64,000 nt of DNA from Polyangia bacterium (GTDB lineage Bacteria > Myxococcota_A > Polyangia > Nannocystales > Nannocystaceae), in contig JAUIKS010000012.1 in the NCBI GenBank assembly GCA_030430565.1, positions 236,686 through 300,685 on the forward strand. The letters are read 5' to 3'. The notes below the pieces were generated by a model. That model searched no databases, was not told where the DNA came from, and saw only the letters and a program-made list of their open reading frames with translations. Shown piece by piece: positions 30,551 through 39,514 of the stretch; the first letter of the stretch is position 1; each line of letters starts with the position of its first letter. A program made the translations under genes and the position numbers.

Positions 30551-32305
30551 TCAGGCCTCGTACGCGAGCTCGCCCGCGACGATCGTCGCGCGGATCTTCG
30601 CGTCGCGCAGCTCCGCGGGGGACGCCTGGGTGATGTCCCGCGCGAAGCAGGTGATGTCCGCTTGGTAGCCGCGCGCGAGCACCCCGAGGCTGCGCTCCCG
30701 GTGGACCGCGTAGGCGGCGGTCCTCGAGAAGCCGGCGATCGCCTCGTCGAGCGTGAGCTTCTGGTCCGGGAGCCACCCGCCCTCGGGCTGTCCCTCGGCG
30801 TCTTGCCGGGTGATCGCGGCGTACAGCCCGTGGGTGATGTTGGGCTGCTCGACGGGGAAGTCGCTGCCGAGCGCGAGCGGGACGCCGGCCTCGAGGAAGC
30901 GGCGCCACGCGTAGGCGCCGGCGACTCGCGCGGGGCCGACGCGGGCCGGCACCCAGGGCATGTCGCTGGTCGCGTGGGTCGGCTGCATGCTGGCGATCAC
31001 GCCGTGCTGCTGGTAGCGCGGGATGTCCTCGAGGTTGACGATCTGCGAGTGCTCGACGCGCCAGCGCGTGTCGCTGACCGAGGGGTTTTTCGAAAGCGCG
31101 GCCGCGTAGATGTCGAGCGCCTCGCGGATGCCCCGGTCGCCGATCGCGTGGCTGGCGATCTGCCAGCCGCGGCTCGCGGCTCGCTCGCAGAGCGCGAGCA
31201 GGTCCTCGCGCGCGTGCTGCAGCTTTCCGCGGTGCCCCTCGCGATCGCTGTAGTCCTCGAGCAGCGCGGCGCCGCGTGAACCGAGCGCGCCGTCGATGTA
31301 CAGCTTGACGCCCTTGAGCGCGTAGCGGGCGGCGGGGTCGATTGTCTCGGCTGACTTTTGGACCAGCTCGCGCGCGAACCAGTCGTGGTCGGCGTAGGCG
31401 TGGATCCGCATCTTCAGCAGCTCCTCGGCCACGAGCGCGCGGTAGAGCGCGTCGCCGGCCGCGCTGACGCCCATGTCGTGCACGCCGGTGATGCCGAGCG
31501 CGAGCGCCCGCGCCTGACCGCCCAGCAGCCAGCGACGCAGGTCGGCCTCGCTCGCCGCGGGCACGGGCACGAGCGCCATCGCGGTGTCGACCAGGACGCC
31601 CGTGGCGACGCCTGAAGCGTCTCGCAGGATCTCGCCGCCGCGCGGGTCGGCGGTGTCGCGCGTGATCTTCGCCAGGTCGAGCACGGTCTTGTTGGCGAGG
31701 CCCGCGTGACCGTCGACGCGGCGCAGCCACACCGGGCGATCGGGGAAGGCCGCGCTGAGCTCGGCGTGCGTCGGCATCGCGCCGGCGAGCTCGGGCCAGC
31801 GGTTTTGATCCCACCCGCGCCCGACGAGCCAGCCCTGGGGCTGCTTGGCGGCCTGCTGCTTGACGCGCTCGATCACCTCGGCGAGCGAGCCCGCGCCGGT
31901 CAGGTCGATGTCCTCGAGGTGCTTCCCAAGGCCCGAGAGGTGCGCGTGGGCGTCGGTCAAGCCGGGCACCGCGAGCCCGCCGGCGAGGTCGAGCACGCGG
32001 GTGTTGGGGCCGCGCAGCCCCTCGACCTGCGCGCGGCTGCCGAGCGCGAGGATCTGGCCCCCGGAGGCGGCGAGCGCCTCGACCCGCGGGGTCCGCTCGT
32101 CCATCGTCAGGATCGCGCCGCCGACGATCAGCAGCTCGGCGCCATCCGGCGTGTTCGCGGGCGACTTCGCCGGGGACTTCGCGGGCGTTGGGACGGGCGT
32201 CTTCGCGTCACAGCCGGTGGCCGTCGCGACGACGGCCGCCGAGGCGGCCATCGAGCTCGTTCGCAAAAATTGTCGACGTGAGAGCGCGCCCGGATCCTTG
32301 GCCAC
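30551..32305 (-). CDS. Amidohydrolase 3 (YtcJ-like) family, Tat-exported lipoprotein
   Basis: 584 residues. LSRRQFLRTSSMAASAAVV...GC is a twin-arginine signal with a lipobox Cys. The metal-dependent hydrolase core has PGLTDAHAHLSG (HxH), LKGVKLYIDGALGSRGAAL (the carbamylatable Lys region), ASHAIGDRGI, RVEHSQIV and LGSDFPVE (catalytic Asp). The family hydrolyses amide or ester bonds in small molecules. The gene for a small membrane protein lies 12 bases upstream (32318-32773) and the two are probably co-transcribed. Confidence 0.9.
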   Translation of the reverse strand: MAKDPGALSRRQFLRTSSMAASAAVVATATGCDAKTPVPTPAKSPAKSPANTPDGAELLIVGGAILTMDERTPRVEALAASGGQILALGSRAQVEGLRGPNTRVLDLAGGLAVPGLTDAHAHLSGLGKHLEDIDLTGAGSLAEVIERVKQQAAKQPQGWLVGRGWDQNRWPELAGAMPTHAELSAAFPDRPVWLRRVDGHAGLANKTVLDLAKITRDTADPRGGEILRDASGVATGVLVDTAMALVPVPAASEADLRRWLLGGQARALALGITGVHDMGVSAAGDALYRALVAEELLKMRIHAYADHDWFARELVQKSAETIDPAARYALKGVKLYIDGALGSRGAALLEDYSDREGHRGKLQHAREDLLALCERAASRGWQIASHAIGDRGIREALDIYAAALSKNPSVSDTRWRVEHSQIVNLEDIPRYQQHGVIASMQPTHATSDMPWVPARVGPARVAGAYAWRRFLEAGVPLALGSDFPVEQPNITHGLYAAITRQDAEGQPEGGWLPDQKLTLDEAIAGFSRTAAYAVHRERSLGVLARGYQADITCFARDITQASPAELRDAKIRATIVAGELAYEA

Positions 32306-32317
32306 GCTCGAACACTA

Positions 32318-32773
32318 TCACTTCTCGATCGCGCCGAACTCTCCACGCTCGCGCATCTTGTCGAGTGTATCGCCCTGAAGTCTCTCGCCGACGTAGGCGC
32401 CCGCGAGCGCCATGGCGAAGCCGACGCCGGCGGTGATGCCGAAGCCGATGTAGACCGACGTCGACAGCGGTCCGCCAGCCCACGCGATGATGACGAGGGA
32501 GTTGAGGACGACCGCGACGACGGCGGCCAGGGCCGGCTCGCGGACGGTCTCGCCGGGGCTGAAGTAGCCGCACAGGAGGCCGCCGACGAAGAACGAGACG
32601 AAGGCGACGAGACCGACGATGAGGTACACGCCGGCGGCGCCCATGGACTCGACCAGCGAGGGGGCGAAGCTCGGGGTGATCAGCGTCGCGATGACGCGGT
32701 TGAGAAAGACGATCGCGACCACGCTGATGGCGATCCACTGCAACGAGAGGCCCTGCTCTGGCTGTTTTGTCAT
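32318..32773 (-). CDS. Four-TM membrane protein of unknown function
   Basis: 151 residues with four hydrophobic helices (IAISVVAIVFLNRVIATLI, VYLIVGLVAFVSFFVGGLLCGYFS, ALAAVVAVVLNSLVIIAW, GITAGVGFAMALAGAYVGERL) and a charged C-terminus. No enzymatic motif. It ends 12 bases before the amidohydrolase start, suggesting a two-gene operon. Confidence 0.75.
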   Translation of the reverse strand: MTKQPEQGLSLQWIAISVVAIVFLNRVIATLITPSFAPSLVESMGAAGVYLIVGLVAFVSFFVGGLLCGYFSPGETVREPALAAVVAVVLNSLVIIAWAGGPLSTSVYIGFGITAGVGFAMALAGAYVGERLQGDTLDKMRERGEFGAIEK

Positions 32774-32903
32774 GGTCTGTCGTCTCCAATGTCCGCGCGG
32801 CGCGGAGGCCGATCCACGCTATTTCGCGGCTTCATGCCTGTCAATGTTTTCGCCTGACAGCCGCGGGGTGACCGGTGCTCTCTCTCCCGTGATCGCTCGT
32901 GGA

Positions 32904-35657
32904 TCACGGGTCCTTCGAGTCCTTGGCCGTGGGCAGTTTCACGCGCGGCGGCGCTGAGAACATCCCGGAGCTGCCGGGCACCGGGGGGATCGGCGAAGAC
33001 GGCGCGGGCGTCTCCTCGTCAGCGACGGCCGCCGCTTGCGTCGACGTCGCGGCGGGGACCGGCCTGGAGCTCTCGGAGGTGGGCGTCAGCTTCTCGATCG
33101 GCGGCGCGCTGATCGGGCCGCTGTCGTCGTGCATGAGCAGCTCGGGGACGAGGCCGGTCATGCTCTCGGCGGCCGAGACCGGGGGGTGGCTGGCGGTTGT
33201 CGTGAGCGCTTGATGGGCGCTCGTCAGGGACTGACTGGCCGTGCCGGCGGTGTGGGGCGAGGAGCCCTCTCGTCCAGGCACGCTCCCGCTCGGCGCCTGC
33301 GAGTGCGGCTGCGGGGCGTCGTCGAACAGCACCGGGTCGCCCTGGAAGCCGCGCGCGCTGTGGACCAGCAGCGTGGTCGGCAGCGCCGAGAGCAGGTCGT
33401 TCATGCGGTCGAAGAACTTGTGCGTCTCTTCGCTGGGGTCCGGCAGGCGCATGCCGACGATCGCGAGGTCGACGCCGGTGCTCATCAGCTCCATGATGTC
33501 GCGCACGCTCCGGTCTTTGCGCAGCAGCACGCGCGGCTCGGCCAGCAGGTGCGCGGAGGCGATCACGGAGCGGATCGTGCCCTCGACCTGCGTGCGATCC
33601 TCTTCTTGGTCGACGATCGTCACGATCTCGACGGTCGCCTTACTCCAGCGCTGGTGAGCCGTGATCAAGAACGCGATCAGCAGCATGAGCCCGCCGTTGT
33701 GCTGCAGCCCGCCCCACCAGATCTGGATCCGGCGGCCCGCGCCGAGCTTGCGCTGGCTGTCGTAGTGGACCAGCAAGAGCGAGCGATCGAGGCGCGCGAG
33801 GTCGCGGAGCATCCGCAGGTACGACTCGTAGTTGGCCGTGTTCTTCGGCCAGCCGAGCATGATCGTGTTGCTCTCGAAGCTGCCGACGCCGTAGGACTGC
33901 GAGACCGCGACGACGCCCTTGTAGAGGTCGTCGACGATGTCGACGCGGCAGAACACGTGCGGGAACCGGTTGGCCAGCGCCTCGTCGAGGTTCTCGCGCA
34001 GCTTGACGCGCGAGTCCGCGTTCTCGGCGACCGAGCCCTGCAGCAGGTACATGTACGTGACGATGCCGCGGTCCTGGACGATCGCGCTGCCCAGCTCCAA
34101 CAGGTGCAGGCGCTTTTTGCCGCCGCCGCCGAGGATCAGCAGGTTGGGGCGCCAGTTGGAGGGGTGAAACTTCTCTTTGCGCAGGCGGTACAGGGCGGTG
34201 CGCACGAGCGCCGACCAGATCCCGTGGCGCGCGTCGCCCCAGGTGGCCTCGAGCGCCCGTCGTTGCACGAAGATGTAGATGAGCGCGCAGAACACGAACG
34301 CGGCGATCATGGCGCCGAGGTCGATGACGCTCATGATGTAGAAGCAGCCCAGGCCGCCGGCGAGGCTGATGACCGCAGGGACCTTGAAGGTCGGCCGGAA
34401 GCTGGGGTTGGCGGCCCACTTCTCGAGCCCGCTGGCGAGGTTCGTGATCCCGTAGGTGGCCAGGAAGAACATCGTCAGGATCGGCGCGATCGCGCTCAGG
34501 TCTCCGAGCAGGACGCCGATCTGGGCCAGGACGAAGGTGAAGATGGTGCCGATCCGCGGCTCGTTCATCGGCCCGTGGCCGCGTCCGAAGAGGCGCGGCG
34601 CGAGGCCGTCAAACGACAGCGCCTGCAGCGTGCGCGGGGCCGTCAAGAAGCTGCCGAGCGCGCTCGAGAGCGTGGCGCCCCAGACACCCAAGAAGATCAG
34701 CGCGGGGACGCTCGAGATCTCGGCCACGACCGTCGTCGTGTGCCGCACCATGTGGTCGAGATCGGCGTTGTACGCCAGCCAGAACGGGAAGATCAGGTAG
34801 ATAGCGAAGCCCGTGAAGACCGCGGCTAAGGTCCCCAGCGGCAGGGACTTGCGCGGGTCTTTGAGGTCGCCGGACATGCCGACGCCGGCCATGATGCCGG
34901 TGACCGCGGGGAAGAACAGCGCGAACATCGGGCCGAAGCCGGCGCCCTCGGTGTTCCACCAGATGACCGTGTCGGGCTTTTGCGGCTTGCGATTAAACAG
35001 CCCGGTGACGTCGGCCCACATCTCGCGGGCCATCTCCTGGGCTTGGGGGTTCTCGAGGGTCGCGATGTACTCGTTGAGCGACTCGACGCCGCCGCCCGTG
35101 AAGAACGAGACCAGCGACAGCCCGATCGCGGCCATGACGATGAACTGCGTCTTGATGGCCAGATCCGCGCTCTTGATCGTGATGAACGCGAGCAGCCACA
35201 GCGTGATGCTGCTGTAGATGTACTCGGGCACGGTCGCCCACCAGCCGGGCAGCGCCGGCATCAGCGACTCGGTGAAGCCGACGATGTAGAAGGTGATGCT
35301 GAGCGCCTGGGCCAGAAACAGCGGCACGCCGATCGCGGCGCCTGCAGGCGCGCCGAGCGAGCGGCTGATGATGTAGTAGGCCCCGCCCGCGCGGACTGTG
35401 CGGTTGGTCGCGATCGCCGAGATCGAGAAGCCGGTGGCGATGGTGATCAGGTGGGCGACGATGACGATCGCGATCGCCTGACCGAGCCCGGCCTCACCGA
35501 CGACCTCGCCGAAGCGGAGGTACATGATGACGCCGAGGATCGTCAGGATGCTCGGCGTGAAGACGCCGCCAAAGGCGCCAAAACCCTGCTTCTCCTGGGG
35601 GGAGGCGGGGAGCGCGCTGGCGGTCTGCGTCAATGACGCCTGTTCTTGTTGGCTCAT
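32904..35657 (-). CDS. SLC12-type cation-chloride cotransporter / APC permease
   Basis: 917 residues. The membrane domain (about 30-450) starts with GFGAFGGVFTPSILTILGVIMYLRFG, the characteristic SLC12 first-helix sequence, and continues with twelve hydrophobic segments. The cytosolic domain contains NLLILGGGGKKR, LLVHYDSQRKLGAGRRIQIWWGG and STGVDLAIVGMRLPDP, matching the SLC12 C-terminal regulatory fold. Residues about 790-917 are a disordered Ser/Pro tail. Eukaryotic relatives move Na+/K+ with Cl-; bacterial members probably transport K+/Cl- or amino acids. It stands alone. Confidence 0.88.
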   Translation of the reverse strand: MSQQEQASLTQTASALPASPQEKQGFGAFGGVFTPSILTILGVIMYLRFGEVVGEAGLGQAIAIVIVAHLITIATGFSISAIATNRTVRAGGAYYIISRSLGAPAGAAIGVPLFLAQALSITFYIVGFTESLMPALPGWWATVPEYIYSSITLWLLAFITIKSADLAIKTQFIVMAAIGLSLVSFFTGGGVESLNEYIATLENPQAQEMAREMWADVTGLFNRKPQKPDTVIWWNTEGAGFGPMFALFFPAVTGIMAGVGMSGDLKDPRKSLPLGTLAAVFTGFAIYLIFPFWLAYNADLDHMVRHTTTVVAEISSVPALIFLGVWGATLSSALGSFLTAPRTLQALSFDGLAPRLFGRGHGPMNEPRIGTIFTFVLAQIGVLLGDLSAIAPILTMFFLATYGITNLASGLEKWAANPSFRPTFKVPAVISLAGGLGCFYIMSVIDLGAMIAAFVFCALIYIFVQRRALEATWGDARHGIWSALVRTALYRLRKEKFHPSNWRPNLLILGGGGKKRLHLLELGSAIVQDRGIVTYMYLLQGSVAENADSRVKLRENLDEALANRFPHVFCRVDIVDDLYKGVVAVSQSYGVGSFESNTIMLGWPKNTANYESYLRMLRDLARLDRSLLLVHYDSQRKLGAGRRIQIWWGGLQHNGGLMLLIAFLITAHQRWSKATVEIVTIVDQEEDRTQVEGTIRSVIASAHLLAEPRVLLRKDRSVRDIMELMSTGVDLAIVGMRLPDPSEETHKFFDRMNDLLSALPTTLLVHSARGFQGDPVLFDDAPQPHSQAPSGSVPGREGSSPHTAGTASQSLTSAHQALTTTASHPPVSAAESMTGLVPELLMHDDSGPISAPPIEKLTPTSESSRPVPAATSTQAAAVADEETPAPSSPIPPVPGSSGMFSAPPRVKLPTAKDSKDP

Positions 35658-35844
35658 GTCGCGGACGGCCGATCGTGCACACGGTACACGCTGCGCTAAT
35701 GGGTCAACAAGGACCCCTTGACGGGGCGGAGAACGGTCCTCGCGTGGACTGGCAACGCGATGAAATTACTGCGAAAACATCGTTTGCTGAAGTGACTGGC
35801 GAGCCGCGCGGGCGCGGATTCGGCCGCGCGGTTCACTCCGGGCT

Positions 35845-36333
35845 TCAGTCGTCGAGATCGAGCGCGAGGTTTTGATAGAAGGCGTCGTCCATGATGAAGT
35901 TCTGCCAGTAGCGCTCGATCGGCTGGAACCCACGGCGCTGCTGGAACAGCACCACGTCATCAAACTCGTTCTGGTACCAGCCCCAGAGGAAGCGGACGCG
36001 GAACACGTCGACGTTGCGGCGCTCGAGCTCCTCGACCATGTCCTCGACCTCCTCGTCGTCGAACTCGTCGACGTAGGCCTCGGCCTCGTCGATCAGCGCG
36101 GCGATGTACTGCTTGCCGCGCGCGGTCAGGTCGTAGCGCTGCTTTCGCTTGTTGATGACGATGTAGTCGTGGACCGTCAGCTCGTCGAGCACGTCCTCGA
36201 TCGCGGCGTTCATGCCGGCCGCGACGCCGATGACCTCGCCGCCCTCCTTGGGCTTGAGGTCGAGCTTCTTGAGCACGAACATGCCCGCGTACATGCGCTT
36301 CTGCGATTCGGTGAGCTTGCCGTAGTCGTTCAC
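35845..36333 (-). CDS. Hypothetical protein with winged-helix-like N-terminus
   Basis: 162 residues. ESQKRMYAGMFVLKKLDL, then IGVAAGMNAAIEDVLDELTVHDYIVINKRKQRYDLTARGKQYI looks like a helix-turn-helix/winged-helix module whose beta wing is YIVINKRKQRYDLTA. It is followed by an acidic coiled segment (EAYVDEFDDEEVEDMVEELERR) and an aromatic tail. It could be a DNA-binding regulator, but I cannot place the family. It lies 36 bases downstream of 36370-36975, likely one operon. Confidence 0.7.
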   Translation of the reverse strand: MNDYGKLTESQKRMYAGMFVLKKLDLKPKEGGEVIGVAAGMNAAIEDVLDELTVHDYIVINKRKQRYDLTARGKQYIAALIDEAEAYVDEFDDEEVEDMVEELERRNVDVFRVRFLWGWYQNEFDDVVLFQQRRGFQPIERYWQNFIMDDAFYQNLALDLDD

Positions 36334-36369
36334 GATGGGGTCCTTGGCGCGTGGCGTGTGTGCCGGTGG

Positions 36370-36975
36370 CTACGGGAGTCTAAGCCACTCTTCGGCGTCG
36401 AGACACAGCATCGCGTTGTCGGGATCCCAGACGTCGCGGGCGCGGTCGCTCTCCATGCGTGAGGTCGCGTTGCCGATCGGGTAGTAGATCGGCGGGCCCG
36501 CGAGGCCCGCAGGTCGCTGCAGGACGGCGCGAAACGGGTTGCAGATGGCGAGCACGACCTCGGCGATCGGGCGCGCGCCCGAGCTGTGGGCGCGCGCGTT
36601 AAAGCTGTCGATGAGTTCGGGGAGGCGCTTGGCCAAAAACAGCGAGAGCGGCGCGAGCACGACGAGGTTGTCGTCGTCGGGGTCTTCCTCCTCGTAGTAC
36701 TCGTCGTCGTCGAGCCAGAACGAGATCTCGATCTCGTGGGGGTCGGGCTCGGCGTTGTCCCAGGCGTGCAGCGCGAGCACGAGGACGTCGCGCAGGACCT
36801 TCGTGCGCTGCTCGACCCGGTCCTCGACCAGCGCGATCGCGTCGAGGCGCCCGTAGCCGAAGCCGTAGTTGCTGAGGTCGAGGTCGACGCGATCGGGCGA
36901 GAGGTGCAGGAGCGTGAAGCGATCGAGCTCCGGGAAGGGGAGGTCGCGGACGGAGCGAATCTCAGTCTTGGCCAT
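36370..36975 (-). CDS. Hypothetical acidic protein
   Basis: 201 residues, soluble. It starts MAKTEIRSVRDLPFPELDRF and includes HEIEISFWLDDDEYYEEEDPDDDNLVVL, a run of acidic residues between predicted strands, then LAPLSLFLAKRLPELIDSFNARAHSSG. There is no signal or membrane segment. It is coupled to the downstream winged-helix-like gene. Not recognised. Confidence 0.68.
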   Translation of the reverse strand: MAKTEIRSVRDLPFPELDRFTLLHLSPDRVDLDLSNYGFGYGRLDAIALVEDRVEQRTKVLRDVLVLALHAWDNAEPDPHEIEISFWLDDDEYYEEEDPDDDNLVVLAPLSLFLAKRLPELIDSFNARAHSSGARPIAEVVLAICNPFRAVLQRPAGLAGPPIYYPIGNATSRMESDRARDVWDPDNAMLCLDAEEWLRLP

Positions 36976-37069
36976 GGACGGGGTCGACCTCTTTTTAGCT
37001 CATGGCGTTGTGGACTCTGACTGTTGCGTTGGCGCTCGGAGCATCAAGCGGCGCTGATTCGTGTCCCGG

Positions 37070-37127
37070 GTTTGTTCCTCGAGTTTGTTCCTCGAGTTAG
37101 TTCCTCGAGTTTGTTCCTCGAGTTTTT
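37070..37127. repeat. Four tandem 13-bp repeats with CTCGAG palindromes
   Basis: The unit GTTTGTTCCTCGA occurs four times head to tail (the third copy has GTTAG), ending in GTTTTTCC. Each junction creates CTCGAG. A related GGTTTGTTCCGCGGGG follows at 37141. The frame is not convincingly coding on either strand. This opens a noncoding gap 36976-37469. Confidence 0.85.
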
Positions 37128-37185
37128 CCGCGGGCTGCCGGGTTTGTTCCGCGGGGCTCTTGGAGGAAGGGCGGGGGGCGCTACT

Positions 37186-37238
37186 TGCGGGCGTCACGTG
37201 GTCGACGCCCTTCGGGCGCCAACCACATGCGCTTCAGT
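37186..37238. repeat. Hairpin repeat, copy 1 (covarying with copy 2)
   Basis: Arms 37198-37210 and 37214-37226 pair at 11 of 13 positions around a TTC loop (GTGGTCGACGCCC / GGGCGCCAACCAC), with mismatches at arm positions 6 and 8. The flanks TGCGGG upstream and ACATGCGCTT downstream are shared with copy 2, which aligns without gaps over 53 bases. Strand is undetermined. Confidence 0.8.
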
Positions 37239-37326
37239 CATCATCCGACCCCTCGCCCTTCCTCTCCGCCCAGCCCCGCTCCGCCTTCGCGCTCACGGTC
37301 CGCAGGGCTGCAGTTCGCGGACTCCA

Positions 37327-37379
37327 TGCGGGAGACACGTGAGCGACCCACTGCGTGGGCCTCTCACATGCTCTTGGGT
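37327..37379. repeat. Hairpin repeat, copy 2 (covarying with copy 1)
   Basis: Arms 37339-37351 and 37355-37367 pair at 11 of 13 positions around a TGC loop (GTGAGCGACCCAC / GTGGGCCTCTCAC). Mismatches fall at the same two arm positions as in copy 1. Four base pairs differ from copy 1 by double, compensated changes. The 141-base offset between copies is exact, and the flanks TGCGGG and CACATGC are conserved. Confidence 0.8.
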
Positions 37380-37469
37380 GCAGTTTGGTTTGCGGGCGTT
37401 CGGTAGCGCGGGCGGGTTTGCGGGCGCTAGACCGGTCGACCCCGCAGGGAGGGGGGAGGAAGAGGGGCG

Positions 37470-38204
37470 CTAGCTGGTCAGGCGGACGATCTTGATGCGG
37501 CCCTTGGCGAGCACGCCGAAGCCGCCGCCGCTGCGGGAGCTGCCGCCGAAGGAGCTGCGGGAGCGGCTGCCGCTGAAGGAGCTGCGGCCCTTCGAGCCGT
37601 AGGACTTGCCGCTGCTCGAGCTCTTGGGGAACTTGCTCGGGTTCTTGGCCCGGTAGGCGTTGCGTTGCGTCGCCAGGGCGGTGGTGCGGCTCGTGGGGGT
37701 GACGTAGGCCGTGCGGTACATCGGCGTGTACGTCGGCATGAACGCGCGGGAGATCATCGAGCCGACGATCACGCCGCTGGCCACGTCCCAGAACGGCGAG
37801 CGGTAGTGGGCGTAGTGGTTGTAGCCCTGGACCTGGTAGCGAGCGGTCTTGTCCTCGACCGAGGTGATCTCGCGGTTGATCTCGAAGATCTTCTCTTCCT
37901 CTTCGACCTGGCCGTTCTTGTTCTTGTCGAAGAAGCCGGCGACCGTCTGGCTGCGGTCGTCTTTGTCGGAGACGCTGATGCTGATGACCTCGTCGCCGGT
38001 GTAGATCTCGTTGACGCGCCGTTCGAAGTCCTCTGGACCCTCGGCTTTTTTGTACGCCTCGCTGATCGCGTCCCAGTCGATGTCGGCGTTGGTGTTCTTG
38101 GTCGTCACCCAGCGCTCGTTGCCGCCGGAGTCGCTGTCGCAGGCCGGGAGTCCGGCGAAGGCGAGCGCGAGGGAAAAGGCCACGGTGAGGGAACGGAGGT
38201 TCAT
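37470..38204 (-). CDS. Lipoprotein with EF-hand-like loop and Ser/Arg/Gly-rich tail
   Basis: 244 residues. The signal peptide ends FAGLPAC (Cys22). DKNKNGQVEEEEKIF near residue 92 is an EF-hand-like calcium loop. A hydrophobic stretch lies near residue 140 (DVASGVIVGSMISRAF). The C-terminal 60 residues are low-complexity Ser/Gly/Arg/Phe (SSSSGKSYGSKGRSSFSGSR). Probably envelope-located. Function unknown. Confidence 0.75.
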   Translation of the reverse strand: MNLRSLTVAFSLALAFAGLPACDSDSGGNERWVTTKNTNADIDWDAISEAYKKAEGPEDFERRVNEIYTGDEVISISVSDKDDRSQTVAGFFDKNKNGQVEEEEKIFEINREITSVEDKTARYQVQGYNHYAHYRSPFWDVASGVIVGSMISRAFMPTYTPMYRTAYVTPTSRTTALATQRNAYRAKNPSKFPKSSSSGKSYGSKGRSSFSGSRSRSSFGGSSRSGGGFGVLAKGRIKIVRLTS

Positions 38205-38557
38205 CGATTTCTCCTGTGAAGGTCCTGGCTGCTGGCTGGCTGGCTACGAGAGCGCGTCGATATCGCGCGATCGTGCGCATCTTATACCCCGCGTCGGTCC
38301 TCGCTCGAGGTGGTGATCGTGCTCGGAGACGAGGCTCGCGTGTACCGCGCTCGAGTCTATGGACGGCGCTGAGGGGGGTCAAGCGCGCTCGAGCCGGACG
38401 ATGCACACGTGTCGTGCGCGAAACATTCAATAAGGGTGGCGCGGGGCCGGGCGGCGTCTGACAAATTTGTGCGTTTGTCGACGTCGCGCATCTTGTGCGT
38501 CTGCCCCCGCGCGTCTCGTGGTTTGGTTCGGCGCGTGTCCGCGCTGTATACGGCCCC
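38205..38557. other. Divergent intergenic region
   Basis: About 350 bases between the EF-hand-like lipoprotein gene and the first ABC gene. It should hold the promoters of both units. No clear repeat or operator stands out; part of it could be coding if the ABC ATPase starts at an earlier in-frame codon (open back to 38495). Confidence 0.4.
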
Positions 38558-39514
38558 GTGCTGTTGTCGCTACGCGGCGTCTGCAAACGCTTTGGCGGGT
38601 TCACGGCGCTGCGTGACGTCACCGGCGAGGTCGGCGGTCGCGCGGTCGGGCTGCTGGGCCCGAACGGGGCCGGCAAGACCACGCTGATGAAGATCTGTCT
38701 GGGCCTGCTCGCGGCCGACGAGGGCGAGGTTCGTGTGCTCGGGATCGATGTCCGGCGTGAGCCCGGTCGCGCGCGCGCGCGGCTCGGCTACGCGGCGGAG
38801 GGCCCGGGGCGGATCCCGGGGCTCACCGGGCTCGAGTCGGTGGCCTACGCCGCCGAGCTGTGCGGGCTGCCGCGCCGCGACGCCTACCTGCGCGCCCACG
38901 AGGTGCTCGATCTCGTCGGCCTCGACGAGGCCCGGCAGCGCGGCGTCGAGCACTACTCCACGGGGATGCACCAGCGCGTGAAGCTGGCGATGGCGCTCGT
39001 GCACGATCCCGAGCTCGTGCTGCTCGATGAGCCGACCAGCGGCCTCGACCCGTCGAGCCGCGACGATCTGCTCGAGCTGCTCGAGCACCTGCGCGACGGC
39101 GACGGCCCGGCGTTTCTGCTGTCGACGCACCTGCTCCATGACGTCGAGCGGACCTGCGACACCTGCTTGATCATGGACAAGGGCCAGCTGCACTTCGCGG
39201 GCTCGCTCGAGTCGCTGCGCCGCGGCGCCGCCGAGGAGTTCGAGGTCCGCGCGCTGAAGACCGCGGCCGGGCGCGACCGGCTCGCCGCGCTGCGCGTCGG
39301 CCTCGAGCGCGCGGGCGCGGGGATCTCGACGGGGCGACGGCCCGAGACGCTGATCGTCGCGCTCGCGCCGGCGAAGATCTGGGAGGTCTCGCGCGCGCTC
39401 GAGATCCCGATCACGCACCTCAAGCCGCGCGCGCTCAGCCTCGAGGAGGTGTTCCTGCGCACGATCAAGCGGCTCGACGGCGATATGTCGAACGAGGCAG
39501 GAGGGGCTCCGTGA
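38558..39514 (+). CDS. ABC transporter ATPase (first of two)
   Basis: 318 residues from the GTG at 38558, placed at the usual start before LLSLRGVCKRFGG; the frame is open farther upstream. Walker A GPNGAGKTTLM, signature YSTGMHQR (S-T-G-M in place of S-G-G-Q), Walker B ELVLLDEPTSGLD and the switch His in STHLLHD are present. The C-terminal 80 residues are a regulatory extension. It belongs to the ABC-2/NosF-like exporter ATPases. The stop overlaps the permease start by four bases (GTGA), so the genes are translationally coupled. Confidence 0.9.
   Translation: MLLSLRGVCKRFGGFTALRDVTGEVGGRAVGLLGPNGAGKTTLMKICLGLLAADEGEVRVLGIDVRREPGRARARLGYAAEGPGRIPGLTGLESVAYAAELCGLPRRDAYLRAHEVLDLVGLDEARQRGVEHYSTGMHQRVKLAMALVHDPELVLLDEPTSGLDPSSRDDLLELLEHLRDGDGPAFLLSTHLLHDVERTCDTCLIMDKGQLHFAGSLESLRRGAAEEFEVRALKTAAGRDRLAALRVGLERAGAGISTGRRPETLIVALAPAKIWEVSRALEIPITHLKPRALSLEEVFLRTIKRLDGDMSNEAGGAP

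Noticed and set aside
33036..34829. Plus-strand open frame of about 600 codons opposite the SLC12-type transporter
   Set aside because: Antisense shadow; Glu/Arg/Asp/Val-rich with no domain.
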